The notes beneath the pieces are model-generated. The model searched no databases, had not been told where the DNA came from, and saw only the letters and a program-made list of their open reading frames with translations. A stretch of 64,000 bases of DNA. It comes from Dastarcus helophoroides (taxonomy: Eukaryota > Arthropoda > Insecta > Coleoptera > Bothrideridae). The position numbers were made by a program, and so were the translations under genes. Shown in pieces: positions 37,461 to 49,515 of this stretch. The stretch is from positions 38,690,783 through 38,754,782 of the forward strand of contig CM053331.1 of the NCBI GenBank assembly GCA_028583605.1, read 5' to 3'. Numbering within the stretch: position 1 is the first letter of the stretch; each line of letters starts with the position of its first letter.

Positions 37461-40400
37461 GTCATGATTGTTTGACAGCGAGAAGGAATTCGGCAGCGTT
37501 CGTAGCGAAAACAGTTTTTGAGGTACGACAAAATCTAAAACCGGAACTGCAGATCATGACAATTTGTTAGGAAGACAAAATATAATTTTCAAGACACAAG
37601 TGTCTTGAGAAGCTGCCCGAATACAACACGGTAAAAGATCTATGACAGTTTAATGTAAACAATACAAGATTGAAAAGAAGGAAGTCTACAGAACAAGATA
37701 ACATTAAAACACCAATAGTGCAGATCATGACGCTTGTCTGGGAAAAGAAATATAATTCTTAAAATACAAGTGTCTAAAAGAATCTCCATAATGGAATAAG
37801 TTAAATGATTAGGACGATTTAATGCTAAAAATACAAGATTGCGAAACCAAGGAATTCTCCGGAAAATATCAAAACACCAAAAGTGCAGATCATGACGATT
37901 TGTCAGGGAGAAGCATTGTAATTCCTAAAGCACGAGTGCCTCCAAGAGTTTCCAGAATGAAATTCGTTAAAGTCAGGACGATTTAATGCAAAAAGTACAA
38001 GATTGAAAAGACCAAGGAAGTCTGCAGAACAAGAAAACATTAAAACATCAAAAGTGCAGATCATGACGATTGTCAAGGAGACAAAATAAAATTCTTGAGA
38101 CACAAAAGTCTCGAGAATTTTCCAGACTGGCATAAGTTAAAAGATTCATGACGATTTAAAGCAAAAAAACACAAGAATGAAAAACCAAGGAATCCTCCAG
38201 AGCAAGAGAATATCAAAACGCCAAAAGTGCAGATCATGACGATTTGTCAGAAAAAAGAAATGTCATTCTTAAAGCACGAGTGTTTCCAGGAGTTTCTAGA
38301 ATGAAGGAGGTTCAAAGATCAAAACGATTTAATGCAAAAAATACAAGATTGAAAAAACTGAGAAAGTTTGCAGAACAAAAAAACATCAAAACACCAAAAG
38401 TGCAGATCATGACGATTGTTCAAAAGACAAAATATACTTCTCCAGTGTCTCGCGGAGTTTCCAGACTGCAATAAGTTATAAGATCCATGACGATTTAATG
38501 TAAAAAATACAAGATTGGAAAACCAAAGAATTTTCCAGAACAAGAGAACATCAAAACGCCAAAAGCGCAGATCATGACGATTGTCAGGGAGAAGAAATAT
38601 AATTCCTCAGACACAAATGCCTCCAGACTGGAATAAGTTAAAAGATTCATGGCGATTTAATGCAAAAAATGCCAGATTGAAAACCAAGGAATTCTCCAGA
38701 TCAAGAGAACATCAAAAAGGCCAAAAGTGCAGATCCTGACAATTTGTCAGAAAGAAGAAATGTAATTTTTAAGACACAAGTGTCTCCAGGAGTATCCAGA
38801 ATGAAATAAGTTCAAAGATCAGGAGGATTTAATGCAAAAAATACAAGATTGAAAAAACCAAGAAAGTCTGCAGAGCAAGAAAACATCAAAACATCAAAAT
38901 ACAGATCATGACGATTGTCAAGGAGACAAAATAAAATTCTTGAGACACAAAAGTCTCGAGGATTTTCCAGACTGGCATAAGTTAAAAGATTCATGACGAT
39001 TTAAAGCAAAAAATAGAAGATTGAAAAACCAAAGAATTCTCCAGAAAAAGAGAATATCAAAACACCAAAAGTGCAGATCATGACAATTTTCAAGGAGAAG
39101 AAATATAATTCTTCAGACACAAGTGTCTCTAGACTGCAATAAGTTAAAAGATTCATGACGATTTAATGCAAAAAATGCCAGATTGAAAAACCAAGGAATT
39201 CTCCAGAGCAAGAAAATATCAAAACGCTAAAAGTGCAGATCATGACGATTTGTCAAAGAGAAGAAATGTAATTCTTAAGACACAAGTGTCTCCAGGAGTT
39301 TCCAGAATGAAATAAGTTGAAAGAGCAGGACGATTTAATGCAAAAAATACAAGATTGAAAAAACCAAGGAAGTCTGCAGAGCAAGAAAACATCAAAACAT
39401 CAAAAGTGCAGATCGTGACGATTGTCAAGGAGACAAAATAAAATTCCTAAGACGCGAGTATCTTTAGGAGTTTCCAGAATGAAATAAGTTCAAAGATCAG
39501 GATGATTTAATGCAAAAAAATACAATATTGAAAAAACCAAGGAGGTCTGCAGAACAAGAAAACATCGAAACACCAAAAGTGCAGATCATGACGATTGTCA
39601 GGGAAAAAAAATATAATTTTTAAGATACAAGTGACTGAAAAATTCTGCAGAATGCAATAAGGTAAACGATTCATGACGATTTAATGCAAAGCAATACAAG
39701 ATTAAAAAAACCAAGGAAGTTTGCAGAACAAGAAAACATTAAAACACTAAAAGTGCAGATCACTACGATTCTTCATGGAGAAAAAATGTAATTCTTAAGA
39801 CACTACAACCTCCAGGAGTTTCCAGAAAGAAATGAGTAAAAATATCAGGACGATTTAATGCAAAAAATGCAAGATTGAAAAAACCAAGGAAGTCTGCAGA
39901 ATAAGAAAACATCAAAACATCAAAAGTGCAGATCATGACGATGGTCAAGGAGACAAAATAAAATTCCTAAGACACGAGTATCTCTAGGAGTTTGCAGAAT
40001 AAAATAAGTTCAAAGATCAGGACGATTTAATGCAAAAAATACAATATTGAAAAAACCAAGGAAGTCTGCAGAACAAGAAATCATCGAAATACCAAAAGTG
40101 CAGATCATGACGATTGTCAGGGAAAAAAAATATAATTTTTAAGATACAAGTGCGTGAAAAATTCTGCAGAATGCAATAAGGTAAACGATTCATGACGATT
40201 TAATGCAAAGCAATACAAGATTGAAAAAACCAAGGAAGTTTGCAGAACAAGAAAACATTAAAACACTAAAAGTGCAGATCACTACGATTCTTCATGGAGA
40301 AAAAATGTAATTCTTAAGACACTACAGCCTCCAGGAGTTTCCAGACAGAAATGAGTTAAAATATCAGGACGATTTAATGCAAAAATGCAAGATTGAAAAA

Positions 40401-41100
40401 ACCAAGGAAGTCTGCAGAACAAGAAAACATCAAAACATCAAAGTGCAGATCATGACGATTGTCAAGGAGACAAAATAAATTTCTTAAAACACAAGTGTCT
40501 CGAGGAGTTTCCAGACTGGCATAAGTTAAAAGATTCATGACGATTTAAAGTAAAAAAATACAAGATTGAAAAACCAAGAAATTCTCCAGAACAAGAAGAT
40601 GTCAAAACACCAAAAGCCTAGATCATGAGAATTCTCAAGGAGCAAAAATACAATTCCTAAGATACAAGTGTCTCGAGGAGTTTCCAGACTCAATAAATTA
40701 AAAGATCCATGACGATTTAATGCAAAAAATGCCAGATTGGAAACAAAGGAATTCTCCAGAGCAAGAGAACATCAAAACACCAAAAGTGCAGGTCATGACG
40801 ATTTGTCAGATAATAGAAATGTAACTTGTAAGACACAAGAGTCTCCAAGGGAGCTTCCAGAATGAACAAAGTTAAAAGATCATGACAATTTAATGCAAAA
40901 AATGCAAGATTGAAAAACCAAGGAATTCTCCAGAACAAGAGAATACCAAAACACCAAAAGTGCAGATCATGACGATTTGTCAGGAAGAATAAATATAATT
41001 TTTAAGATACAAGTGTTTGAAGGAGCCTTCAAAATGAAATAAGTCAAAAGTTTAATACCAAAATAAGATTGAAAAGCAAAAAAATCTCCAGAAAAGAAGA
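37461..41100 (+). repeat. 172-bp dimeric satellite carrying the GCAGATCATGAC core
   Basis: Successive GTGCAGATC starts at 37883, 38054, 38227, 38400 and 38565 show a period of about 165-173 bp, continuing to about 41 kb. Inside each unit a second, weaker core (TTCATGACGATTTAATG) lies 85 bp after the first and 88 bp before the next (38061, 38146, 38234), so the unit is a dimer of an ancestral monomer of about 86 bp. Other constant words are AGACACAAGTGTCTCCAGG and CCAAGGAAGTCTGCAGAAC. Confidence 0.95.
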
Positions 41101-43915
41101 AAATCAAAAGAACAACGGGGCAGATCATGACAATTTAACAGCAAGAAGGTGCATAACTCCTAAGCAGTCCCTCTTACTATTCAGTCCTGAAGTGTACGAA
41201 CGAGTTTTAAAAATACAAGAAAATTACCACCATCGGAGCAGATCATGATAATTTGACAACCAGAAGTAAACTAATTCCTAAAGAAGGTTGAATTCGTCAG
41301 GGAAGTTTTCAGAATTTGAATAAAATCAAAAGGCTAAAGGACCATTTGACAGCGAAAAAGAGCAAAAATCAAAATAGGATCCAAGCAGTAGAAGTGCTTT
41401 CAAAATAGGTAAGAATCAAGAGATCAAAGGTGCAGATCTTGACAATTTGACAACGAAATGGAGGATAATGTCAAAACAAGATTCAGGCAATTAAGAGTAT
41501 ACCTATTTGACAGCGAAAAGGAGCAAAAATCAAAATAAGATCCAAGCAGTAGAAGTGCTTTCAAAGTAGGTAAAAATCAAAAGATCAAAGATGCAGATCA
41601 TGACGATTTGACAACCAAATGAGGGATAATGTCAAAAGAAGATTCAGGCATTTAGAAGTACACCTATTTGACAGCGAAAAGGAGCAAAAATCAAAATAAG
41701 ATCCAAGCAGTAGAAGTGCTTTCAAAGTAGGTAAAAATCAAGAGATTAAAGCTGCAGATCATGACAATTTGACAACCAAATGGGGGATAATGTCAAGAGA
41801 AGATTCATGCATTTAGGAGTATACATATTTAACTGCGAAAAGAAGCAAAAATCAAAATAAGATCCAAGCAGTAGAAGTGCTTTCAAAGTAGGTAAAAATC
41901 AAGAGATCAAAGCTGCAGATCTTGACAATTTGACAACCAAATGGGGGATAATGTCAAAAGAAGATTCAGGCATTTAGGAGTATACCTATTTGACAGCGAA
42001 AAGGAGCAAAAATCAAAATAAGATCCAAGCAGTAGAAGTGCTTTCAAAATAGGTAAGAATCAAAAGATCAAAGATGCAGATCATGACGATTTGACAACGA
42101 AATGGAGGATAATGTTAAAACAAGATTCAGGCAATTAAGAGTATAGCTATTTGACAGCGAAAAAGAGCAAAAATCAAAATAAAATCCAAGCAGTAGAAGT
42201 GCTTTCAAAATAGGTAAGAATCAAAAGATCAAAGATGCAGATCATGACGATTTGACAACGAAATGGAGGATAATGTTAAAACAAGATTCAGGCAATTAAG
42301 AGTATAGCTATTTGACAGCGAAAAGGAGCAAAAATCAAAATAAGATCCAAGCAGTAGAAGTGCTTTCAAAGAAGGTAAAAATCAAGAGATCAAAGATGCA
42401 GATCATGACGATTTGACAACGAAATGGAGGATAATGCCAAAAGAAGATTCAGGCAATTAGAAGTATAGTTATTTCACAGTGAAAAGGAGCAAAAAACAAA
42501 ATAAGATCCAAGCAGTAGAAGTGCTTTCAAAGTAGGTAAAAATCAAGAGATCAAAGCTGCAGATCTTGACAATTTGACAACCAAGTGGAAGATAATGTCA
42601 AAAGAAGATTCAGGCATTTAGGAGTACACCTATTTGACAGCGAAAAGGAGCAAAAATCAAAATAAGATCCAAGCAGTAGAAGGGCTTTCAAAGTAGGTAA
42701 GAATCAAAAGATCAAAGATGCAGATCATGACGATTTGACAACGAAATGGAGGATAATGCCAAAAGAAGATTCAGGCAATTAGAAGTATAGCTATTTCACA
42801 GCGAAAAGTAGCAAAAATCAAAATAAGATCCAAGCAGTAGAAGTGCTTTCAAAGTAGGTAAAAATCAAGAGATCAAAGCTGCAAATCTTAAAAATTTGAC
42901 AACCAAATGGAGGATAATGCCAAAAGCAGATTCAGGCAATTAGAAGTATAGTTATTTGACAGCGAAAAGGGGCAAAAATCAAAATAAGATCCAAGCAGTA
43001 GAAGTGCTTTCAAAGTAGGTAAAAATCAAGAGATCAAAGCTGCAGATCTTGACAATTTGACAACCAAATGGGGGATAATGTCAAAAGAAGATTCAGGCAT
43101 TTAGGAGTATACCGATTTGACAGCGAAAAGGAGCAAAAATCAAAATAAAACCCAAGCAGTAGAAGTGCTTTTAAAGTAGGTAAGAATCAAACAATCAAAG
43201 ATGCAGATCATGACGATTTGACAACGAAATGGAGGATAATGCCAAAAGAAGATTCAGGAAATTAGAAGTATAGCTATTTCACAGCGAAAAGGGGCAAAAA
43301 TCAAAATAAGATTCAAGCAGTAAAAGTGCTTTCAAAGTAGGTAAAAATCAAGAGATCAAAGCTGCAGATCTTGACAATTTGACAACCAAATGGGGGATAA
43401 TGTCCAGAGAAGATTCAATCATTTAGGAGTATACCTATTTCACAGCGAAAAGGAGCAAAAATCAAAATCAGATCCAAGCAGTAGAAGTGCTTTTAAAGTA
43501 GGTAAAAATCAAGATATCAAAGCTGCAGATCTTGACAATTTGACAACCAAATGGGGGATAATGTCAAAAGAAGATTCAGGCATTTAGGAGTATACCTATT
43601 TGACAGCGAAAAGGAGCAAAAATCAAAATAAGATCCAAGCAGTAGAAGTGCTTTCAAAGTAGGCAAAAATCAAAAGATCAAAGCTGCAGATCTTGACAAT
43701 TTGACAACCAAATGGAGGATAATGTCAAAAGAAGATTCAGGCCAATTAGAAGTAAACCTCTTTGATAGCGAAAAGGAGCAAAAATCAAAATAAGATCCAA
43801 GCAGTAGAAGTGCTATCAAAGTAGGTAAGAATCAAGAGATTAAAGGTGCAGATCATGACAATTTGACAACGAAATGGAGGATCATGTCTGAAGAAGATTC
43901 AGGCAGTTAGGTTAG
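41101..43915 (+). repeat. 161-bp satellite carrying the GCAGATCATGAC core
   Basis: About 15 highly similar units: TCCAAGCAGTAGAAGTGC begins at 41380, 41541, 41702, 41863 and 42024, exactly 161 bp apart. Each unit has one core, here varying between CAGATCATGACG and CAGATCTTGACA, and two copies of ATTTGACARCGAAA about 60 bp apart. It is the most homogeneous array in the window. 41101-41370 is a transition from the 172-bp family. Confidence 0.96.
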
Positions 43916-44241
43916 TTTTCACGATTCCAGAATATTGTAAAGAAGAGATCCCCAGAATACGAGAGAATCAAAAGGACAGATCTTGACAATTTTAAGGTGG
44001 AGAAGCCAAATGAAGTTCTCCTCCTTGAAGAATGGAAACTCAACAGATTAAAGACTAATTTGGTTAATCAGGAAGAAAAAATAGTCAACATTTTTGGTCT
44101 AAGACACACGCACTTTCCAATAGTCTGGCCTAACAAATTTCAATAGGTAGGTTTGAAGTTTGGCTGTCACTTTTGGGAAGTACTGCTATAAGATGATGGT
44201 TTTTGCGGTAACAGCACAATACGTTGCTAAATAATAATAAT
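43916..44241 (+). other. Decayed satellite and unassigned sequence ending in (TAA)n
   Basis: A last CAGATCTTGACAATTT core lies near 43978. After that the sequence is unassigned until a short TAA run at 44229-44241. A TAA tail would suit the 3' end of an older non-LTR element, but no coding remnant supports this. Confidence 0.4.
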
Positions 44242-44253
44242 AGAGCTGCAGCT
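44242..44253 (+). other. Left target-site duplication of the non-LTR fragment
   Basis: AGAGCTGCAGCT, repeated exactly at 44605-44616. With the adjacent CTATTAT it also forms a perfect 24-bp palindrome at 44237-44260. Confidence 0.75.
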
Positions 44254-44604
44254 CTATTATCCAACAAACGACAGGTCACTGTCGATTAAACGAATACCTT
44301 CACAGAATGGGGATTATAAACGATCTGAGCTGTAGGGAGTGTTTAGAAGAAGATGAGAGTGTCGAGCACGTGATGTGCCACTGCCCGGCACTAGCATCAA
44401 TCAGAGGATCCATGCTGGGGGACCTATGGCCTAGTGTGGCCAGTTTGAGAGAGATGCATCCAAAGGAGGTTATTTAGTTTCTTAACAAGGTTGGGTGGCT
44501 GAATGAATGACCAAGGACAATCACGGGGATAGCACAATGGTCCTGGAAAGGGTGACCTAAGTGCTGGCCTAAACTTTAGGCAACCCACAACGAATCCAGA
44601 AACC
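44254..44604 (+). mobile_element. 5'-truncated non-LTR retrotransposon, 3' end only
   Basis: A 351-bp insertion bounded by a 12-bp direct repeat, as expected of target-primed reverse transcription. It holds the last part of ORF2 and a short 3' UTR (from about 44511) containing GGGGATAGCACAATGGTCC. No poly(A) is evident at the 3' end, which reads CGAATCCAGAAACC. The coding part is typical of the C-terminus of RNase H-bearing non-LTR elements of insects (I/R1-like groups). Confidence 0.83.
44262..44510 (+). pseudogene. Non-LTR ORF2 C-terminal fragment (RNase H end / Cys-His motif)
   Basis: The plus-strand frame reads TGHCRLNEYLHRMG, then the Cys-His signature CRECLEEDESVEHVMCHC (C-x2-C-x8-H-x2-C-x-C) and PAL, as in the terminal region of reverse transcriptase polyproteins of I/R1-like elements. 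In the intact protein this follows the RNase H domain and is thought to aid nucleic-acid binding. The frame meets TAG at 44475-44477. It then continues with a Gly-Trp-Leu ending typical of these proteins up to TGA at 44508, so the TAG is probably a disabling mutation. Endonuclease, reverse transcriptase and most of RNase H are missing through 5' truncation. It cannot be autonomous. Confidence 0.85.
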
Positions 44605-44616
44605 AGAGCTGCAGCT
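44605..44616 (+). other. Right target-site duplication of the non-LTR fragment
   Basis: AGAGCTGCAGCT, identical to 44242-44253. Confidence 0.75.
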
Positions 44617-44630
44617 AAATCTTGGGCAAG

Positions 44631-44709
44631 TCGAAATCTGGCACCCAGGCGAGAAATCCGCCACTCGGGCGAGAAATCTGCCACTCAGGCGATAAATCTG
44701 CCACTCAGG
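44631..44709 (+). repeat. 20-bp minisatellite, 4 copies
   Basis: Units like CGAGAAATCTGCCACTCAGG start at 44650, 44670 and 44690, preceded by a diverged copy from 44631. Confidence 0.92.
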
Positions 44710-45059
44710 CGCGAAGAGATGACATATAGGAACGAATGATAAGTAGATATGCCAGGGGAGTTCTGGAGCGAAAGTGGCGGCCTCGAATGGCCAATAACAA
44801 GACAGATTTTTGAAAGTACCGATCACGAACTGACCAATTGTTTACATTACCGTCTCTCTAATTTGAATAGATTATATGACTAGTCGCCCATTACATTGAG
44901 GATTTTATTTCAGAATTTATCTATTTTTCCAATAATTGGCAATCACGTCTTTTGGGTTGGATACTGACAATGCAAACTCACTTGGTTTGTAGGTTCAGAA
45001 TCTGAAGACTAAATTGTGCTACGTCTATCGCTTCTGGGTATAATGGTCAGTGAGTCCTG

Positions 45060-45304
45060 GCGAATGTTCGCAGATTCGCTGGGCGAATGTTCGTGGATTT
45101 GCTGGGCGAATGTTCGCGGATTCGCTGGGCGAATGTTCGCGTATTCGCTGGGCGAATGTTCGTGGATTCGCTAGGCGAATGTTCGTGGATTCGCAGGGCG
45201 AATGTTCGCGGATTCACTGGGCGAATGTTCGCGCATTTGCTGGGCGAATGTTCGTGGATTCGCTGGGCGAATATTCGCGGATTCGCTTGGCGAATATGTG
45301 TGCC
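45060..45304 (+). repeat. 23-bp minisatellite, 10 copies plus a partial
   Basis: GCGAATGTTCGCGGATTCGC-type units begin every 23 bp from 45060 to 45267, with a decayed eleventh from 45290. It is more GC- and CpG-rich than its surroundings. Since 23 is not a multiple of three, 69 bp returns to frame, giving 23-residue peptide periodicity in open frames that carry no other coding evidence. Confidence 0.96.
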
Positions 45305-45379
45305 TGTACTTGCTGATGGAAAATGTCAGGTGCATACGAACCAATTAGCCTATAGTTTCAGAAACGATGTAGATACTTA

Positions 45380-45745
45380 GAAAATAATTGCCCCCCGATC
45401 CCACCTGAGTTAACCAGCCGTTGCTACGCACGCAGAGTGTGGATCTCGTTTCTGGCGATGTCCGCGGGACAGCCGGATTCCTGACCACCCGCGAGCGAAG
45501 CATCCCACAGGATGAAGCTGATAACTTTATACAGTCGATCGCTATCGAAAGCATTGTAAGGTGTTTGAACTGTTTGATTAAACGAGCAATAAAGTGGAGC
45601 GGACTCGTAGTATTTCTTGCCGAGGAGCCGTTGAACTTTACCGATAAAGATAAGTATAATGATCCACCTGTCAACGGGGCCGAGTCATTTCAACTCGAAC
45701 GGGAGACTACACATTACAACGTCATTTACTTGAAGAGTTGACGTA
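45380..45745 (+). other. GC-richer segment with open frames on both strands, identity unknown
   Basis: A 106-codon plus-strand frame (45421-45741) and an overlapping 109-codon minus-strand frame occupy a segment with higher GC than its neighbours. The plus-strand peptide includes ESIVRCLNCLIKRAIKWSG and a polar C-terminus. I recognise no domain. An AG-ended tract (GCTACGCACGCAG) lies at the plus-strand start, but no good donor follows. It may be an exon or a transposon scrap. Confidence 0.25.
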
Positions 45746-47960
45746 CGAGAAGAAAAGTAGCGTTCGGTTGTGCCTAATTAGCGACGTTATAAATCAAAAT
45801 AATGATAAAACGTGTAAATGCAAACGTTGATTAAGCGATACAAGCCGCAAAAAGACAAAAGATTAAGAAGGTGAAATCGCTACATATTAAAATTTTTTGA
45901 ACTTCTATCCCCGAGGGCATTCAATTTACTCGAAATTTACTAATAAGATTTACTATCATCGAATAATCATCGACCTTTACCGTGAAAACCGAACGCGATC
46001 AAGTGAAACTTGAAAAAAGCGCTTTAATTAGAATGTGCACCCATGGCCTACTCCTTTGATTGGTTTGGCACAAAAAATGGTAAAAATGAAAGTCATCGTG
46101 AATATTTTAGTTAGCACTGTTATTATCTAATTTACGGCCTACGTACCTCGTTTGCGCCTTCGAATTGTTTCCAAATTTCTTTTGTAAAGCAATTTAACCC
46201 GTCGTGCTTATGTAGATCAATTTAGTAGAAATTCGACGCCTAAAAAATTAACCAATGAAAGTCCACTGGAATACTTCAAGAGTTTTTCCTATCGTTGGTG
46301 CGCCTAGTTAACACGAATTGATAGAGGAACAGGGGGAAATAATTATATTATTTTTTCGCGCTTCTGGGTGTCGCAAACCAGTTGTGGTATTGGTAGCTGA
46401 AGGCATTCTTATACCAACCGATAACATCTCCACACACACAGGTGTTAAATTCCTACCGGAATCCTATAAATAACGGAGATCTGACAAAGTGAGACGCGAT
46501 AATAAATCACGATGATCGTCGAGATATATGACCCATTTTATGAAGAAAATGCCAAGAACGTCTTTTTGTAAAAGTGCAACACCAAAGAGGATTGACCGAT
46601 TCGGGGGCCTCCAACTTTCTTCAATTTGACGCCATTAAAAATCTCGTCAATTGAAGGTTAAACCACTTCAATTAAAAGGGCGCGAAACTCGAAATTTCGA
46701 TTTTAAATCCGAAATTGCGAAATAAAGTCAAAATCAGGAGAAACTTGAAATTTGAATTTCTATAAAAAATTTCTAAAGTTCGAAGTTGACGAAATTTCAA
46801 TTTTAAAATCAAAATATTGAAGCTTCTAAACAATATATTTTAATTACAGTTACACTCGAAATCTTCCCCATATAACGTAGGTGAGCACTGGAGAAAATTT
46901 TTTCGAAATTCGGCCCCCAAGTGGGTGAAAATGTGTATTAAAGTCGAACTTTACAGATTAACGCCAATATCTCGTAAAAAAGGGCCCAAGGGGTCGAAAA
47001 TGAAATAGATTTTATGTTGGAAACTGAGAAATTTCGATGGGAAAAAGTCGACCTTCGAAAATTTCCGGAGGATCATTTTATGAATCAACTCAGGTTTAAC
47101 GTAATCCACGTTTGTATGCCTTTGGGAACGGGCGTCACGTTGCCCACAAAACTCGACGAAACTGCTTTCGTATTGTATGCAAATGCAATGTTGTCCGAGG
47201 TACGTGAGAAGCTGCATTTAGTGTCACGCTTGATTAACGACATTCAATCAGATCTCAGTTTCCCCGTGCGGAAGGTCAACAATTTTTCCAATACATGGCT
47301 TTCCACCGACTATAATCACCGGCCTCTTTGTTAGCCCAAGCAACTCGTGCATAGTGATCGAAAGAAAGGAGTCTGCGAACTATAATTTTTGATAAAGTAA
47401 GAGCTTTACTTAACCTACATTACCGACTCGGTGTGTATTCCAGTTATGGGCAAAAAGGAGAGGTCATTTTCGCTTACTTATTAGGTCTACGCTGATTTCT
47501 TCCGAAGATTATCTTGTTGTTTTACCATAACAATACGCACACATTAACTTTATTTATCGCTCGAATACTTAAACATTCGATAGACGCAATCACCAATGAG
47601 GAAAAATACTAGGCCCACAAATGAAGGCGTTGGCTGTAGTAATTGCGTAAACGATTTCAATAAAGTGGTGCGGATGTTTCGTTTCAAGCGTTGAAGAAGA
47701 GGAAGACGTCGGATGAGGAGGCGTATCTTGTTTTGCATCGGTTGCAATTAGAAATTTACATGCTTAATACCACAACTTTATGCCACAATCTGCCGCCGCT
47801 GTTGACCGTGAAATTCACCCAAGAAAAGAAGCTTCGAACGCACCTGCTCATCGAATGGAATAGCTGATGGTCGATGCATTATATTGTTACTAAACGTTGA
47901 TCTTTTGGTAATTTATAGTGACGATTTGAACCATTATGCACTTTCGTGAGTTTCAGAGGA
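45746..47960. other. Single-copy intergenic DNA
   Basis: No tandem structure. 46680-46830 is locally enriched in GAAATTTC-like words. A 106-codon plus-strand frame at 47014-47334 overlaps an equally long minus-strand one, and neither has recognisable motifs. No RNA gene or clear promoter is seen. Confidence 0.55.
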
Positions 47961-49515
47961 GCGACAACCACTGATTTTTCGTTAGAGCCGCACACCATCG
48001 AAGGTAGGTTCATCTTATATTCATCCGTGAGGGTGACGGTCATGTTTTCGTTATTTTCAAGCTTTTAAGATCCTAGTAAAATCTACACACATATTAATTG
48101 TGGATTGTTACGAAGTTTTGCTATACATTGGCCATTAATGCTTCGACTAACGTTAGAGCTGCATACTAACAAAGGTAGGTTTATCTTATATTCATCCGTA
48201 AGGATGATGGTTCTGTTTTCATTATTTTCAGACTTTTAAGATGCTTATAGAATCTGCACACACATTAATCGCGAGTTGTTATGAAGTTTTGCTACATGTG
48301 AAGGCAGTAATGATCACTCGACTAGCGTTAGAGCTGCACACCATCAAAGGTAGATTTATCCTATATTCATTCGTTAGAGTAACGGCCAAGTTTTCGTTAT
48401 TTTAAAGTTTTTAAATTGCTAGTAGAATCTACACAGATATTACTTGTGCATTGTTAAGAAGTTTTGCTATACAATGGCCATTGATGCTTCGACTAACGTT
48501 AGAGCTGCACACTATCAAAGGTAGGTTTATTTTATATTCATCCGTGAAGGTGATGGTTCTGTTTTCATAAATTTCATGCTTTTAGGATGCTTATAGAATC
48601 TGCACACACAATAATCGTGGGTTGTTATGAAGTTTTGCTACATGTGAAGCCAGTAATGATCACTCGACTAGCGTTAGAGCTGCACACCATCAAAGGTAGA
48701 TTTATCTTATATTCATTCGTTAGGGTAGCGCTCAAGTTTTCGTTATTTTCAAGTTTTTAAGATGCAAGTAGAATCTACACAGATATTAATTGTGGATTGT
48801 TACGAAGTTTTGCTATACATTGGCCATTGATGCTTCGCCTAATGTTAAAGCTGCACACTATCAAAAGTAGATTTATCTTATATTCATCCGTGAGGGTAAC
48901 GGTCCCGTTTTCGTTATTTTCAAACTTTTAAGATGCTGAAGAATCTATACAGACATTAATTGTTGGATGTTATGAAGTTTTGCTACACGTGAGGGCAGTA
49001 ATGGCCACTCGACTAACGTTAGAGCTGCACAACATCAAAGATAGATTTATATTATATTCATCCGTGAGGGTAACGGTCCCGTTTTCGTTATTTGCAAGCT
49101 TTTAAGATGCTTATGAATCTACACAGACATTAATTATGGATCGTTACGAAGTTTTGCTATACAATGGCCACCGATGCTTCGACTAACGTTAGAGCTGCAC
49201 ACTATCAAAGTTAGGTTTTACTTATATTCATCCCTGAGGGTGATAGTTCTGTTTACATTATTTTTAAGCTTTTAAAATGCTTATAGAATCTGCACACACA
49301 TTGTGGATTGTTATAAAGTTTTGCTACACGCGAGCGTAGAAATGGTCACTCGACTAACGTCAGAGCCGCACACCATCAAAGACAGATTTATCTTATATTC
49401 GTCCGTGGGCGTGACGGTCATGTTTTCCTTATTATGAAGCTTTTAAGATGCCTGTAAAATCTGCACAGACATTAATTATGGATTGTTATAGTTTTGCTAA
49501 ACGTGAGGGTAGCAA
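47961..49515 (+). repeat. 172-bp satellite, alternating dimers, nine copies
   Basis: The marker GTTAGAGCYGCAC occurs at 47981, 48152, 48327, 48498, 48673, 48844, 49018, 49188 and 49359: spacing 170-175 bp. Two monomer types alternate: one has TATACATTGGCCATTGATGC, the other has TACATGTGAAGGCAGTAATG, giving a unit of about 346 bp. It is unrelated to the core-bearing 172-bp family. Confidence 0.94.

Noticed and set aside
28641..43915. Short conserved repeat with intervening spacers, CRISPR-like
   Set aside because: The intervening sequences are themselves repeated with 672-, 393-, 172- and 161-bp periods, spacing is irregular, no cas genes are present and the DNA is eukaryotic. It is a satellite.
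45050..45380. Ser-Arg-Ile-Arg-Trp-Ala-Asn repeat proteins
   Set aside because: Explained by the 23-bp minisatellite, with two frames open at once.
47961..49515. Spliced-leader-RNA-like array: short segment ending CAAAG|GTAGGT in each 172-bp unit
   Set aside because: At least three of nine units lack the GT at the putative donor, no constant Sm-site follows, and trans-splicing is not expected if this is an insect.
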